Shown: positions 6,109-12,388, counted from the first letter of the stretch. The stretch: DNA of 12,721 nucleotides from Alphaproteobacteria bacterium (GCA_005884465.1 VAZH01000005.1:1-12721); one strand, 5' to 3'. Notes: generated by a model from the sequence alone, not told the origin. Program-made: numbers and translations.

Positions 6109-7166
6109 GTCGGAGCAAGCGAGCGGCTGAGTGAAGTAGGTCCAGTTCCGACCAACATTTCATAGTGACGAGAGTATTCTTCGGCCATCCGCCTTGCCGT
6201 GAAGCGCTGCTCGAAACGCGCGCGTACCCGCCGCCGGTCTAGTTCGTCAAGCCGCCTGATGGCCTGAACGGCTTCCGCTTCCCCATCCACGACAAAGCCG
6301 GTTACCCCGTCATCGACGACTTCGGATACCGAGCCGGACCGGAACGCGATAACAGGCGTGCCGCACGCCATCGCTTCGATCATCACCAGACCGAAAGGCT
6401 CGGGCCAGTCGATCGGAAACAGCAAAGCCGAGGCACCCGCGAGGAATTTCTCCTTGGCTTGGTCATTGACTTCACCAGTCAGCCTGATCTGTTCGCCGTC
6501 GATTTGCGGTTCAAGCCGCTCCTTGAAGTAACCCCTCTCACCACGCGGTACTTTCGCCGCGATGCGAAGCGGCATTCCGGCGGCACGCGCAATGCGGATT
6601 GCAGCTTCCGGACCCTTCTCGGCGGTGAGCCGGCCGAGAAAGGCAAGATAGGATCCGCCTTCGAAGCTGGGGCGGAACAGATTGGCGGGCAGACCGTGAT
6701 ACACGGTGCCAAGCCAGTTCGCGTCGCCAAGCGGAACCCGCTGATTGTTTGAAATTGAAACGAAGGGAGCATCAGGAAAGCGTCGGACAACCTCTGGCAG
6801 ACCTGGCAAATCCAAACGGCCATGTAACGTGGTGACGAACGGCACGCCGAGCCGGCTGAGCAATGGCAGATGCAGCCAGTCGATATGGGCGTGGATCACG
6901 TCAAACTCGGCGGCTCGCTGCGACATCGCTTCGAGCAGGACTGTCTGTGCTGCAATCGGATCGGAGCGCGGTCGGCCGAGCCGAAGTGCGCGAGGCCAGA
7001 CCGAATGAAGCTTGGCGCGTGTCACCGAATCGCCGCTGGCAAACAGCGTGACATCATGTCCAAGCTCCGCCAGCTCGTCGACCAGCCAGGCAACGACACG
7101 CTCGGTGCCGCCATAAAGTTTGGGGGGAACGCTTTCGGCCAAAGGGGCGATTTGAGCAATCCGCAT
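6090..7166 (-). CDS. GT4-family glycosyltransferase (GT-B fold)
   Basis: A 358-residue cytoplasmic or membrane-peripheral enzyme. The N-terminal half starts MRIAQIAPLAESVPPKLYGGTERVV, the glycine-rich acceptor-side start typical of the 'YGGTER' group of GT4 proteins, with VIHAHID (90-96) and TTLHG (112-116). The C-terminal donor domain has FLGRLTAEKGPEAAIRIAR (176-194) and the E-x7-E motif EPFGLVMIEAMACGTPVIAF (256-275, Glu256 and Glu264), which binds the nucleotide-sugar. The length is normal. GT4 enzymes of this group transfer a hexose from a nucleotide sugar to a lipid, sugar or osmolyte acceptor; the acceptor cannot be read from the sequence. No other polysaccharide genes are nearby, so it stands alone. 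ATG 7166 has a modest GAGA upstream. Confidence 0.88.
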   Translation of the reverse strand: MRIAQIAPLAESVPPKLYGGTERVVAWLVDELAELGHDVTLFASGDSVTRAKLHSVWPRALRLGRPRSDPIAAQTVLLEAMSQRAAEFDVIHAHIDWLHLPLLSRLGVPFVTTLHGRLDLPGLPEVVRRFPDAPFVSISNNQRVPLGDANWLGTVYHGLPANLFRPSFEGGSYLAFLGRLTAEKGPEAAIRIARAAGMPLRIAAKVPRGERGYFKERLEPQIDGEQIRLTGEVNDQAKEKFLAGASALLFPIDWPEPFGLVMIEAMACGTPVIAFRSGSVSEVVDDGVTGFVVDGEAEAVQAIRRLDELDRRRVRARFEQRFTARRMAEEYSRHYEMLVGTGPTSLSRSLAPTAVPQE

Positions 7167-7366
7167 GGTTCTCTGGTTGGAACAGTAGCTTCCGGACCAA
7201 CCGGCTCAAGGCGTTCCAAAGCCTCAACGTGGGCTCCCTTGGCACTGTTCCACTGGCGACCCAACATTCCGGATTATGGAGATACCGGCCGCTCACAATT
7301 CGCAAGCAGGTCATCTTGCGCGACGGAATGGCTCTACTGACCATTCTCTGAATTCATGTGGTGGAA

Positions 7367-7441
7367 TGGTGGGCGCGACAGGGATCGAACCTGTGACCCC
7401 CTCGATGTCAACGAGGTGCTCTCCCGCTGAGCTACGCGCCC
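7367..7441 (-). tRNA. tRNA-Val (anticodon GAC)
   Basis: The minus strand gives a full cloverleaf. The acceptor stem is GGGCGCG (5' end at 7441) with CGCGCCC, followed by discriminator A (7370) and an encoded CCA (7367-7369). The D-arm is AGCTCAGCGGGAGAGC. The anticodon stem CCTCG/CGAGG carries loop TTGACAT with GAC at 7407-7409, and the T-arm contains GGTTCGATCC. GAC reads GUC/GUU valine codons. Length is 75 with CCA. A candidate promoter lies about 25 bases upstream (7468-7495). The plus-strand open frame across it (peptide GATGIEPVTPSMSTRCSPAE) is a familiar false protein made by reading the tRNA antisense. Confidence 0.97.
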
Positions 7442-7467
7442 TGGAACTATCTGACGGGTTGGGGTTC

Positions 7468-7495
7468 GTATATCGGCTCCAAAGCGGGCAGGCAA
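7468..7495 (-). promoter_or_regulatory. Probable promoter of tRNA-Val
   Basis: On the minus strand TTGCCT (7490-7495) is followed after 16 bases by ATATAC (7468-7473). Initiation near 7461 would leave a leader of about 20 bases before the mature tRNA end at 7441, the usual layout for alphaproteobacterial tRNA genes. Confidence 0.5.
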
Positions 7496-7508
7496 GGATG
7501 CCTGGCCC
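7486..7508 (-). terminator. Hairpin after cpdR, possible terminator
   Basis: Seventeen bases past the cpdR stop the minus strand reads GGGC-C-AGGCA, a TCCT loop, then TGCCT-GCCC. This is a 9-bp stem with one bulged C. Only three T follow, so it may act as a weak terminator or as a processing or stabilising 3' end. Its right arm overlaps the -35 of the tRNA promoter. Confidence 0.4.
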
Positions 7509-7524
7509 GGGTCTGGATCGCGAA

Positions 7525-7884
7525 TCAGGCCGCCAGCATCTTGTTCACTTCGCTGACCAATTCGCGAAGATGGACCGGCTTGGACAGCACTTTGGCATGC
7601 TTCGGTGCTTCGGAATCGGAATTGAGCGCCACCGCGGCAAAGCCGGTGATGAACATGATCTTGATGTCGGGATCGAGTTCCGAGGCGCGGCGCGCCAGCT
7701 CGATGCCGTCCATCTCCGGCATCACGATATCGGTAAGCAGCATCTCGAACGGTTCCTCGCGGAGCCGCTGATAGGCCGACAGACCATTGTCATGGGATGA
7801 GACCTGAAAACCAGCGTTTTCCAGCGCCTTGACCAGGAAGCGGCGCATGTCGTTGTCGTCTTCGGCAAGGAGGATCTTATGCAT
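7525..7884 (-). CDS. cpdR: CpdR-type single-domain response regulator
   Basis: A 119-residue receiver domain with no output domain, starting MHKILLAEDDNDMRRFLVKAL. Acidic residues Asp9/Asp10, phospho-acceptor Asp52 in LLTDIVMPEMDGIELARRA, Thr80 in IMFITGFAAVAL and Lys102 in LSKP complete the receiver active site. The sequence matches CpdR of alphaproteobacteria almost motif for motif. Known role in Caulobacter and Sinorhizobium: unphosphorylated CpdR directs ClpXP to cell-cycle substrates, and the ChpT phosphorelay phosphorylates it. The start at ATG 7884 is chosen by homology; the frame stays open to 8022, but the extra 46 residues are unlike any CpdR. No clear ribosome site is seen. It is divergent from the N-formylglutamate amidohydrolase gene, a neighbourhood I recall from other alphaproteobacteria. 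The 304-base gap 7885-8188 holds little beyond a promoter for that gene. Confidence 0.93.
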   Translation of the reverse strand: MHKILLAEDDNDMRRFLVKALENAGFQVSSHDNGLSAYQRLREEPFEMLLTDIVMPEMDGIELARRASELDPDIKIMFITGFAAVALNSDSEAPKHAKVLSKPVHLRELVSEVNKMLAA

Positions 7885-8081
7885 GGCGGGTGGTCGTCGA
7901 ATCCCAATTAGAGGATCAATCCGCTTACTAAGCCCGACAGAGGGTAAATTTCGGGTGAAGGGTAACGGACGCAGTCGGCAGTTCGCGGAGCTAGTTCTGT
8001 ACCGGAATGCGCCTCGAATCAATCAAGACCGGCCTTTTCCTGGTCCTGGATACGTTCCAGCCGGTTCGAGGATCTTTTCGC

Positions 8082-8110
8082 TTGGCAGAACGATTGTGAT
8101 TATCGACAAT
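8082..8110 (+). promoter_or_regulatory. Probable promoter of the N-formylglutamate amidohydrolase gene
   Basis: TTGGCA (8082-8087, five of six matches to TTGACA) is followed after 17 bases by GACAAT (8105-8110). The -10 lies in a small dyad, ATTGT (8093-8097) with ACAAT (8106-8110), which could be a regulator site. Predicted leader to the ATG at 8189 is about 70 bases. Confidence 0.45.
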
Positions 8111-8188
8111 GCAAACTCATAAAAGCTCCGTTTTTTCCGGCAGTAATGACGGCTCCAGAGCAGCGGATTCCAGGGACAGCGCGCGACG

Positions 8189-9076
8189 ATGACCCAGTTT
8201 AATGGCGAACTGTCGCCTCCGTTCGAGATCGTGGAGCCAGCCGCGTGGCTGGCGCCGATCATTTTCAACTCTCCGCACTCCGGCTCGGTCTATCCGCACG
8301 ATTTCCTCAACGCGTCGCGGATCGATTTGACCTCGCTGCGCCGCTCCGAGGATTCGTTCATGGACGAGTTGATCGGTGGCTTGAGCGATCGCGGTTTTCC
8401 GGTGGTCCGGGTCAACTTTCCGCGCTCCTATGTCGACGTCAACCGCGAGCCGTACGAACTCGATCCGCGCATGTTCTCGGGGCGGTTGCCGAGCTTCGCC
8501 AACACGCGATCGATGCGGGTAGCCGGCGGTCTCGGCACCATTCCGCGCGTGGTCGGCGACGGCCAGGAGATCTACCGCGAGCGCCTTTCTGTCGACGACG
8601 GGCTGGCGCGGATCGAGGCGCTCTACAAACCCTATCACCGCGCGCTGCGGCGGCTGATCAACAAGGCGCACCAGGCGTTCGGAACGGTGGTGGTGGTGGA
8701 TTGCCATTCGATGCCGTCGATCGGCGTGTCGCGGGACGAGCCGCGGCGGCCGGACGTTGTGATTGGCGACCGCTACGGCACCAGTTGCACAGCCCTGCTG
8801 CCCGACATGGTCGAGCAAACCATGAGTGCGTTGGGTTATTCGGTCGGGCGCAACAAACCTTATGCCGGTGGCTTCATTACCGAGCACTACGGCAATCCGG
8901 CATCCGGACTGCATGCAATCCAGCTCGAACTCAACCGCGCGATCTACATGGATGAGCGTCGGCGGGAGCGAGGGCCGCGATTTGCGCAGGTGGTCGCGGA
9001 TTTCGCCAGCCTGGCCGACGCGCTGGCCGCAGTTCCGTTCGGCGACCTCGGGCCGTTCCAGGCGGCGGCGGAATAG
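8189..9076 (+). CDS. N-formylglutamate amidohydrolase family protein
   Basis: A 295-residue protein. The family's metal and substrate motifs appear in order: FNSPHSGSVYP (26-36), RSYVDVNREPYELDP (79-93), VVVVDCHSMPS (167-177), GDRYG (193-197), PYAGGFITEHYG (224-235) and AIQLELNRAIYMDE (243-256). HutG-type members hydrolyse N-formyl-L-glutamate to formate and glutamate in histidine breakdown. No other hut genes are visible here, so the role in this copy is uncertain; these cpdR-linked paralogues are widespread in alphaproteobacteria without a proven function. ATG 8189 has AGGGA at 8172-8176, at a rather long spacing of 12 bases. Fused or missing domains are not seen. The long minus-strand frame over it is a codon-bias shadow. 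Confidence 0.9.
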   Translation: MTQFNGELSPPFEIVEPAAWLAPIIFNSPHSGSVYPHDFLNASRIDLTSLRRSEDSFMDELIGGLSDRGFPVVRVNFPRSYVDVNREPYELDPRMFSGRLPSFANTRSMRVAGGLGTIPRVVGDGQEIYRERLSVDDGLARIEALYKPYHRALRRLINKAHQAFGTVVVVDCHSMPSIGVSRDEPRRPDVVIGDRYGTSCTALLPDMVEQTMSALGYSVGRNKPYAGGFITEHYGNPASGLHAIQLELNRAIYMDERRRERGPRFAQVVADFASLADALAAVPFGDLGPFQAAAE

Positions 9077-9094
9077 ACGTCCACTCTAGCCGAC

Positions 9095-9209
9095 ATTCCG
9101 GGGCGCATCGAAGATGCGAACCCGGAATCTCGCGCGAATAATCTGCGTCATTCCCCGATGTGCAATTGCACATCTGAGGTCTGGTCGTTCGGACCATCCC
9201 GGAATGACG
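9095..9209. repeat. Multi-hairpin intergenic repeat
   Basis: Two stem structures sit 19 bases after the amidohydrolase stop. The first has arms ATTCCGGG (9095-9102) and CCCGGAAT (9121-9128), with an inner CGCATC/GATGCG stem (9104-9109, 9113-9118). The second has outer arms CGTCATTCC (9146-9154) and GGAATGACG (9201-9209). These enclose an 18-base perfect palindrome, GATGTGCAATTGCACATC (9157-9174), and a TGGTC/GACCA hairpin (9182-9186, 9192-9196). RNA of either strand would fold as a three-way junction. It belongs to the same broad class as the elements at 1041 and 12005 but with 'cgtcattcc' rather than 'cgtcatgcc' ends. It may also serve as the 3' end of the upstream transcript. Confidence 0.8.
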
Positions 9210-9231
9210 GACAGGAAATAATGCTCAAACG

Positions 9232-9263
9232 AAAAAAGGGCCGCTTGAGTAAACAAGCGGCCC
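9232..9263 (-). terminator. Strong Rho-independent terminator of the small RNA
   Basis: On the minus strand GGGCCGCTTG (9254-9263) pairs perfectly with CAAGCGGCCC (9238-9247) around a 6-base loop and is followed by six T (9232-9237). The T-run is on the minus strand only, which fixes the direction of the transcript. No protein gene on that strand lies close upstream. Confidence 0.9.
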
Positions 9264-9320
9264 AAGTCTAGGGAGGAAACGCCCAAGGAGGGCAGCGATA
9301 ACGCGAAAGCGCTACCGCAC
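9232..9320 (-). ncRNA. Small structured RNA (about 89 nt) with two anti-Shine-Dalgarno hairpin loops
   Basis: The minus strand shows a complete small-RNA gene in a 608-base gap. A promoter (9327-9355) predicts a start near 9320. The RNA would then fold as follows. Hairpin 1 is GCGGUAGCGC-UUUC-GCGUUAUCGC (9318-9295), a 10-bp stem with two G-U pairs. After one base comes hairpin 2, GCCC-UCCUU-GGGC (9293-9281). Directly adjoining is hairpin 3, GUUU-CCUCCCU-AGAC (9280-9266). After two bases the terminator stem follows (9263-9238) with six U. Loops 2 and 3 both carry UCC(U/C), able to pair with GGAGG ribosome sites. Loops of this kind are known in alphaproteobacterial trans-acting sRNAs, including CCUCCUCCC-loop families. 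I cannot assign it to a named Bradyrhizobium/Rhodopseudomonas sRNA without a search. No open frame of note lies within it. Confidence 0.8.
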
Positions 9321-9326
9321 CGCAAC

Positions 9327-9355
9327 AATATGCGACCGCGCTGCACAAAAGGCAA
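9327..9355 (-). promoter_or_regulatory. Promoter of the small RNA
   Basis: Minus-strand TTGCCT (9350-9355) is followed after exactly 17 bases by CATATT (9327-9332). The pair fits the alphaproteobacterial housekeeping form (CTTG.C, TATAT-like) well, with predicted initiation about seven bases on, at the foot of the first hairpin. Confidence 0.7.
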
Positions 9356-9554
9356 GGGCCTTTAACTCACTTTCCAGTGCAAAATTCGCAAATTCCGGCG
9401 CTGTGCCAAAGAAGCAGCACTTTTGGATTTTTGCCGTTATTTCAATCGCTTAATCATTTCGTTGGAACCGAACCAGCTCGATCGGGCGACTCCCAATCGC
9501 TGCACTCTCGGATTCGTGATTGTTCCCGTCATTAGAAAATACATGACTGCGCAG

Positions 9555-9600
9555 GCTGATTCGAAAGCCGAAAAATAGCGGAGAGGGTCGGCGAATCAGC
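9555..9600 (+). other. Unassigned hairpin upstream of hisN
   Basis: GCTGATTCG (9555-9563) and CGAATCAGC (9592-9600) form a perfect 9-bp stem. After a 4-base bulge (AAAG), CCGA/TCGG (9568-9571, 9588-9591) extends it, leaving a purine-rich loop with GCGGAGAGGG. It ends 84 bases before the hisN start, with no T-run. It could be a leader structure or a short repeat. Nothing else was recognised between 9356 and 9554. Confidence 0.5.
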
Positions 9601-9684
9601 GCCCGTTAACCGTGCGCGATTTGCAGGATTGGGCTAGGCAAGCGTTAAGACATTCTGCGCGCGCGCAAGCCTTAAGGAACAGCC

Positions 9685-10467
9685 GTGACGGTCATCGACT
9701 TCACCGCCTTCATTGGCCGCCTCGCGACTGCCTCCGGGGAAACCATCCTGCCGTTCTTCAGGACCTCGCTGAGCATCGACAACAAAAGCACGAGCCATGA
9801 TTTCGATCCGGTGACCGAAGCCGACCGCGCAGCGGAAGCGGTGATGCGGCGGCTGATCAAGGCGAGTTTTCCCCAGCATGGCATTGTCGGCGAGGAATTC
9901 GGCAATGAGCGCGAAGACGCCGAATATGTCTGGGTGCTGGACCCGATCGACGGCACAAAATCCTTCATCGCGGGCTTTCCGCTGTGGGGCACCTTGATCG
10001 GGCTGTTGCACAAGGGCACGCCGGTGTTCGGAATGATGCACCAGCCCTTTATCGGCGAACGCTTTTCCGGCGACAGCGGCTCGGCCCATTACCATGGTCC
10101 GTCGGGCGAGCGGAAACTGGCGGTGCGGCGCTGCGCAGCCCTGAAAGAGGCGACCTCGTACACCACCAGTCCGCTGCTGATGAACGCCGCCGACCGCGCA
10201 GCCTTTGCCCGTGTCGAAGACGCGGTGCGGCTGACGCGCTACGGCGGCGACTGTTATTCCTATTGCATGCTCGCCGCCGGACATCTCGATCTTGTGATCG
10301 AGACCGAACTAAAGGCCTACGACATCGCGGCGCTGATTCCGATCATCACCGGCGCCGGCGGCATCGTAACCACGTGGGAGGGCAAGCCCGCCCAGGGCGG
10401 CGGCCGCATCATCGCCGCGGGCGATCCGCGCGTGCACGAAGCGGCGATGAAGCTGCTCAACAGCTAG
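9685..10467 (+). CDS. hisN: Histidinol-phosphatase, inositol-monophosphatase family
   Basis: A 260-residue protein starting at GTG 9685 with AAGGAA six bases upstream. The inositol-monophosphatase fold signatures are all present: DPVTEADRAAE (41-51), the metal ligand pair GEE (69-71), WVLDPIDGTKSFIAGFP (83-99, with metal aspartates Asp86 and Asp89) and AYDIAALIPIITGAGG (211-226, Asp213). The 'DPIDGTKSFI...WGTLIGL' and 'YGGDCYSYCMLAAGHLDLVIE' variants are those of HisN, the alphaproteobacterial and actinobacterial enzyme that converts L-histidinol phosphate to L-histidinol in histidine synthesis, using magnesium. A broader inositol-phosphatase activity cannot be excluded. It is the first of three closely spaced plus-strand genes (9 bases to the next). 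Confidence 0.88.
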   Translation: MTVIDFTAFIGRLATASGETILPFFRTSLSIDNKSTSHDFDPVTEADRAAEAVMRRLIKASFPQHGIVGEEFGNEREDAEYVWVLDPIDGTKSFIAGFPLWGTLIGLLHKGTPVFGMMHQPFIGERFSGDSGSAHYHGPSGERKLAVRRCAALKEATSYTTSPLLMNAADRAAFARVEDAVRLTRYGGDCYSYCMLAAGHLDLVIETELKAYDIAALIPIITGAGGIVTTWEGKPAQGGGRIIAAGDPRVHEAAMKLLNS

Positions 10468-10476
10468 GGGGCGTCC

Positions 10477-10998
10477 ATGGACGCAATGCTCGTCGTCGAC
10501 ATGCAGATGGGGCTGCTCAAGGGCGACCCCAAACACGACTTGTGCGGCGTTACAGAGCGCATCAACCGCCTCTCCACCAAGGTTCGTGGTGATTCCGGCA
10601 AAGTAATCTTCATCCAGCATTGCGATGGAGACGATTTTGCGCCGCAGACACCCGGCTGGCAATTTCTTCCCGAACTGCTCCGCGATCCTGCCGACATTGT
10701 CGTCCGCAAAAGCCTGAACGATCCGTTCGCGGAGACTGATTTGCAGGCACGATTGGAAGAGATCGCAACGAATCGGCTGTTCATTGCCGGATGGGCGACG
10801 GATTTCTGCGTTGACTCGACCGTCCGGTCGGCAGTCGCCAACCATCATAACGTCGTTGTCGTCGCCGACGGTCACACGCTAAGCAACCGCCCTCACCTCG
10901 ACGCGATCAGCGTCATTCGTCATCATAATTGGGTCTGGAGCCATCTGATTACTCAGCGGTCCATCAAGGTCGCCAAGGCAGACGAATTGTTGTTGTGA
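10477..10998 (+). CDS. Cysteine hydrolase, isochorismatase-like fold
   Basis: A 173-residue protein. The catalytic triad of the cysteine hydrolase branch is visible: Asp8 in MLVVDMQ, Lys78 in VVRKSLNDPFAETDL, and Cys111 in IAGWATDFCVDSTVRSA. The usual cis-peptide position is the A-T before DFC. Members cleave amide or vinyl-ether bonds (nicotinamidase, carbamoylases, isochorismatase); this one is short and lacks features that would pin the substrate. ATG 10477 has AGGGGG seven bases upstream, partly inside the stop of hisN, so the two genes are likely co-transcribed. The later ATG at 10486 would also keep the fold but fits the ribosome site less well. The Bug-type gene begins 10 bases after the stop. 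Confidence 0.87.
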   Translation: MDAMLVVDMQMGLLKGDPKHDLCGVTERINRLSTKVRGDSGKVIFIQHCDGDDFAPQTPGWQFLPELLRDPADIVVRKSLNDPFAETDLQARLEEIATNRLFIAGWATDFCVDSTVRSAVANHHNVVVVADGHTLSNRPHLDAISVIRHHNWVWSHLITQRSIKVAKADELLL

Positions 10999-11008
10999 AG
11001 AGGATTTC

Positions 11009-11977
11009 ATGAAGACTCTCGGCAAGCTGCTGGCGGGATTTTGGCTATTGCTGCTGCCGGCCGTGGCCGCCGCGCAGGATTTCCCGACTAAGCCGATCAG
11101 GCTGATCGTGCCGTTCCCGGCCGGCGGCCCGAACGACATCATCGCGCGCGTGATCGGTCAACGGATGTCGGAGCTCACAAGGCAGCCGGTGTTGATCGAC
11201 AATCGCGGCGGACAGGCCGGCGTGTTAGGCACCGATGCGGTCGCTAAAGCAAATCCCGACGGCTACACCATCGGGATCGTGAGCGCGAGCGCCTTGGTCA
11301 TCAGCCCCACGATGGAAAAGGTCCCCTACGAGGTGAGCAAGGATTTCGCGCCCGTGACGCTGGTCGTGACGGTGCCGGAGATGCTCGTCGTTGCAAGCAA
11401 CGTTCCCGCCAAAAGCATGACTGAACTCGTCGCGCTTGCGAAAGCGCAGCCCGGCAAATTCAATTTTGCCTCCGCCGGCGTTGGTGGCCTGCCGCATCTC
11501 GCCGGCGAACTGTTCAAGCTGACGGCGAAGATCGACGTCGTTCACGTGCCCTATCGCGGCGCGGCGCCCGCCATAAACGATCTGCTCGGCCAGCAGGTAC
11601 AGATGGCCTTCCTCGATCTGCCGGTGTTGCTGCCGCATATCAAGGCCGGCACGCTGCAGCCGATCGCGCTCGGCGCTCGCCAGCGCGTACCGACTGCACC
11701 CGACGTGCCGACCACCGCGGAAGTCGGCATGCCGGATCTCTTGATCGAGAATTGGTACGGCATGGTCGCGCCAGCGAAAACGCCCGAGGCCATCGTCGCC
11801 GCTCTCAACCGCATTGCAAACGAGGCGATGGCCGATCCATCGGTCAAAGAAAAGCTCGCCGATCAGGGCCTCACCCTGGCGGGCGATACCCCTGAGCATT
11901 TCCGTGGATTTATCGACGCCGAGACCAAGAAGTGGGCCAAGGTCATCAACGACGCCGGCGTACCGACAGCGAAGTAG
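11009..11977 (+). CDS. Bug-family (TctC) periplasmic substrate-binding protein
   Basis: A 322-residue protein. Signal peptide MKTLGKLLAGFWLLLLPAVAAA is cleaved probably before QDFPTKPIRLIVPFPAGGPNDIIAR, the standard opening of the Bug family. Other family hallmarks are LIDNRGGQAGVLGTDAVAKANPDGYT (56-81), VVHVPYRGAAPAINDLLGQQVQMAF and a late WYGMVAPAKTPEAIVAALN. Bug proteins bind small carboxylates, amides or related compounds in the periplasm. Some serve tripartite tricarboxylate transporters; many are orphans acting in sensing. No TctA/TctB membrane genes are in view, so this is an orphan here. A good AAGAGGA ribosome site precedes ATG 11009. It is 10 bases after the cysteine hydrolase gene, so an amide ligand would make sense but is not shown. 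Confidence 0.9.
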   Translation: MKTLGKLLAGFWLLLLPAVAAAQDFPTKPIRLIVPFPAGGPNDIIARVIGQRMSELTRQPVLIDNRGGQAGVLGTDAVAKANPDGYTIGIVSASALVISPTMEKVPYEVSKDFAPVTLVVTVPEMLVVASNVPAKSMTELVALAKAQPGKFNFASAGVGGLPHLAGELFKLTAKIDVVHVPYRGAAPAINDLLGQQVQMAFLDLPVLLPHIKAGTLQPIALGARQRVPTAPDVPTTAEVGMPDLLIENWYGMVAPAKTPEAIVAALNRIANEAMADPSVKEKLADQGLTLAGDTPEHFRGFIDAETKKWAKVINDAGVPTAK

Positions 11978-12004
11978 CGTCGGCGGCGACACGCTTCTCG
12001 TTTC

Positions 12005-12095
12005 CGTCATGGCCGGGCTTGTCCCGGCGATCCACGTCTTCTGTTGCGGATATACCTTTGAGACGTGGATGCCCGGCACGAGGCCGGGCATGACG
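12005..12095. repeat. Intergenic palindromic repeat (cgtcatggccggg / ccgggcatgacg type)
   Basis: Outer arms CGTCATG (12005-12011) and CATGACG (12089-12095) continue into GC-rich half-complementary arms. An inner perfect 10-bp pair, ATCCACGTCT (12030-12039) with AGACGTGGAT (12061-12070), closes the element. Read on either strand it produces peptides like MAGLVPAIHVF...MPGTRPGMT, a known source of false genes in this bacterial group. Its position 27 bases after the Bug-gene stop suggests it also protects or terminates that transcript. Confidence 0.85.
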
Positions 12096-12114
12096 AGTCT
12101 AGATTCCGAGGATA

Positions 12115-12270
12115 CTACTGCGCGGCCTTGCGCAGATGCTCCACCAACTGCTTCGCCGGCCGCGGCAGCGTGCTGAAGCTGCGGGCGCAGATTGCCAGTT
12201 TGCGATTTGCCCAGGGGTCGCGGATTTTGATCACATGATAGATTACAACGGCGTCTTCGGCACAAGCCAT
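12115..12270 (-). pseudogene. C-terminal relic of a LysR-type transcriptional regulator
   Basis: The minus strand has a 51-codon reading frame from ATG 12270 to TAG 12115, too short for most gene callers. It reads MACAEDAVVIYHVIKIRDPW, continues ANRKLAICARSFSTLPRPAK and ends QLVEHLRKAAQ. The 'IRDPWANRKLAICAR...LP.PA..LVEHLR' pattern matches the last strands and tail helix of LysR effector domains. An in-frame TGA lies five codons upstream, and no DNA-binding domain or further effector domain is found up to 12388. LysR regulators often sit next to Bug-type binding-protein genes, so this may be what is left of that gene's regulator. Family assignment is from motif memory over a short stretch. 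Confidence 0.55.
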
Positions 12271-12388
12271 CAAACGCCGCTCACCTCAGGAGTCGGTTTC
12301 CGACGGGGAACGCTCGTTTTTTAACCATTGGATTTGATTAGCCGACCACCACGTAGCGTGGTATCTGCCCGCCTCAGGAGCACACAGG

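Noticed and set aside
7276..7800. Plus-strand 174-codon open frame with MVGATGIEPVTPSMSTRCSPAE
   Set aside because: It reads the tRNA-Val gene antisense and then runs antisense through cpdR; this peptide is a well-known false annotation.
7885..8022. Possible 46-residue N-terminal extension of CpdR
   Set aside because: The frame is open, but CpdR proteins begin at the receiver domain and the extra residues have no receiver character.
7885..8188. CtrA binding site (TTAA-N7-TTAA) between cpdR and the amidohydrolase gene
   Set aside because: Looked for because of the cell-cycle role of CpdR; no full match on either strand.
8117..8914. 265-codon minus-strand open frame opposite the N-formylglutamate amidohydrolase
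   Set aside because: It mirrors a strongly supported gene in a GC-rich genome, and its arginine/histidine-rich composition is typical of antisense shadows.
11225..12265. Long minus-strand open frame opposite the Bug gene
   Set aside because: It is the codon-bias shadow of the Bug gene joined to a palindromic repeat (VMPGLVPGIHVS...AGTSPAMTE), with no family motifs.
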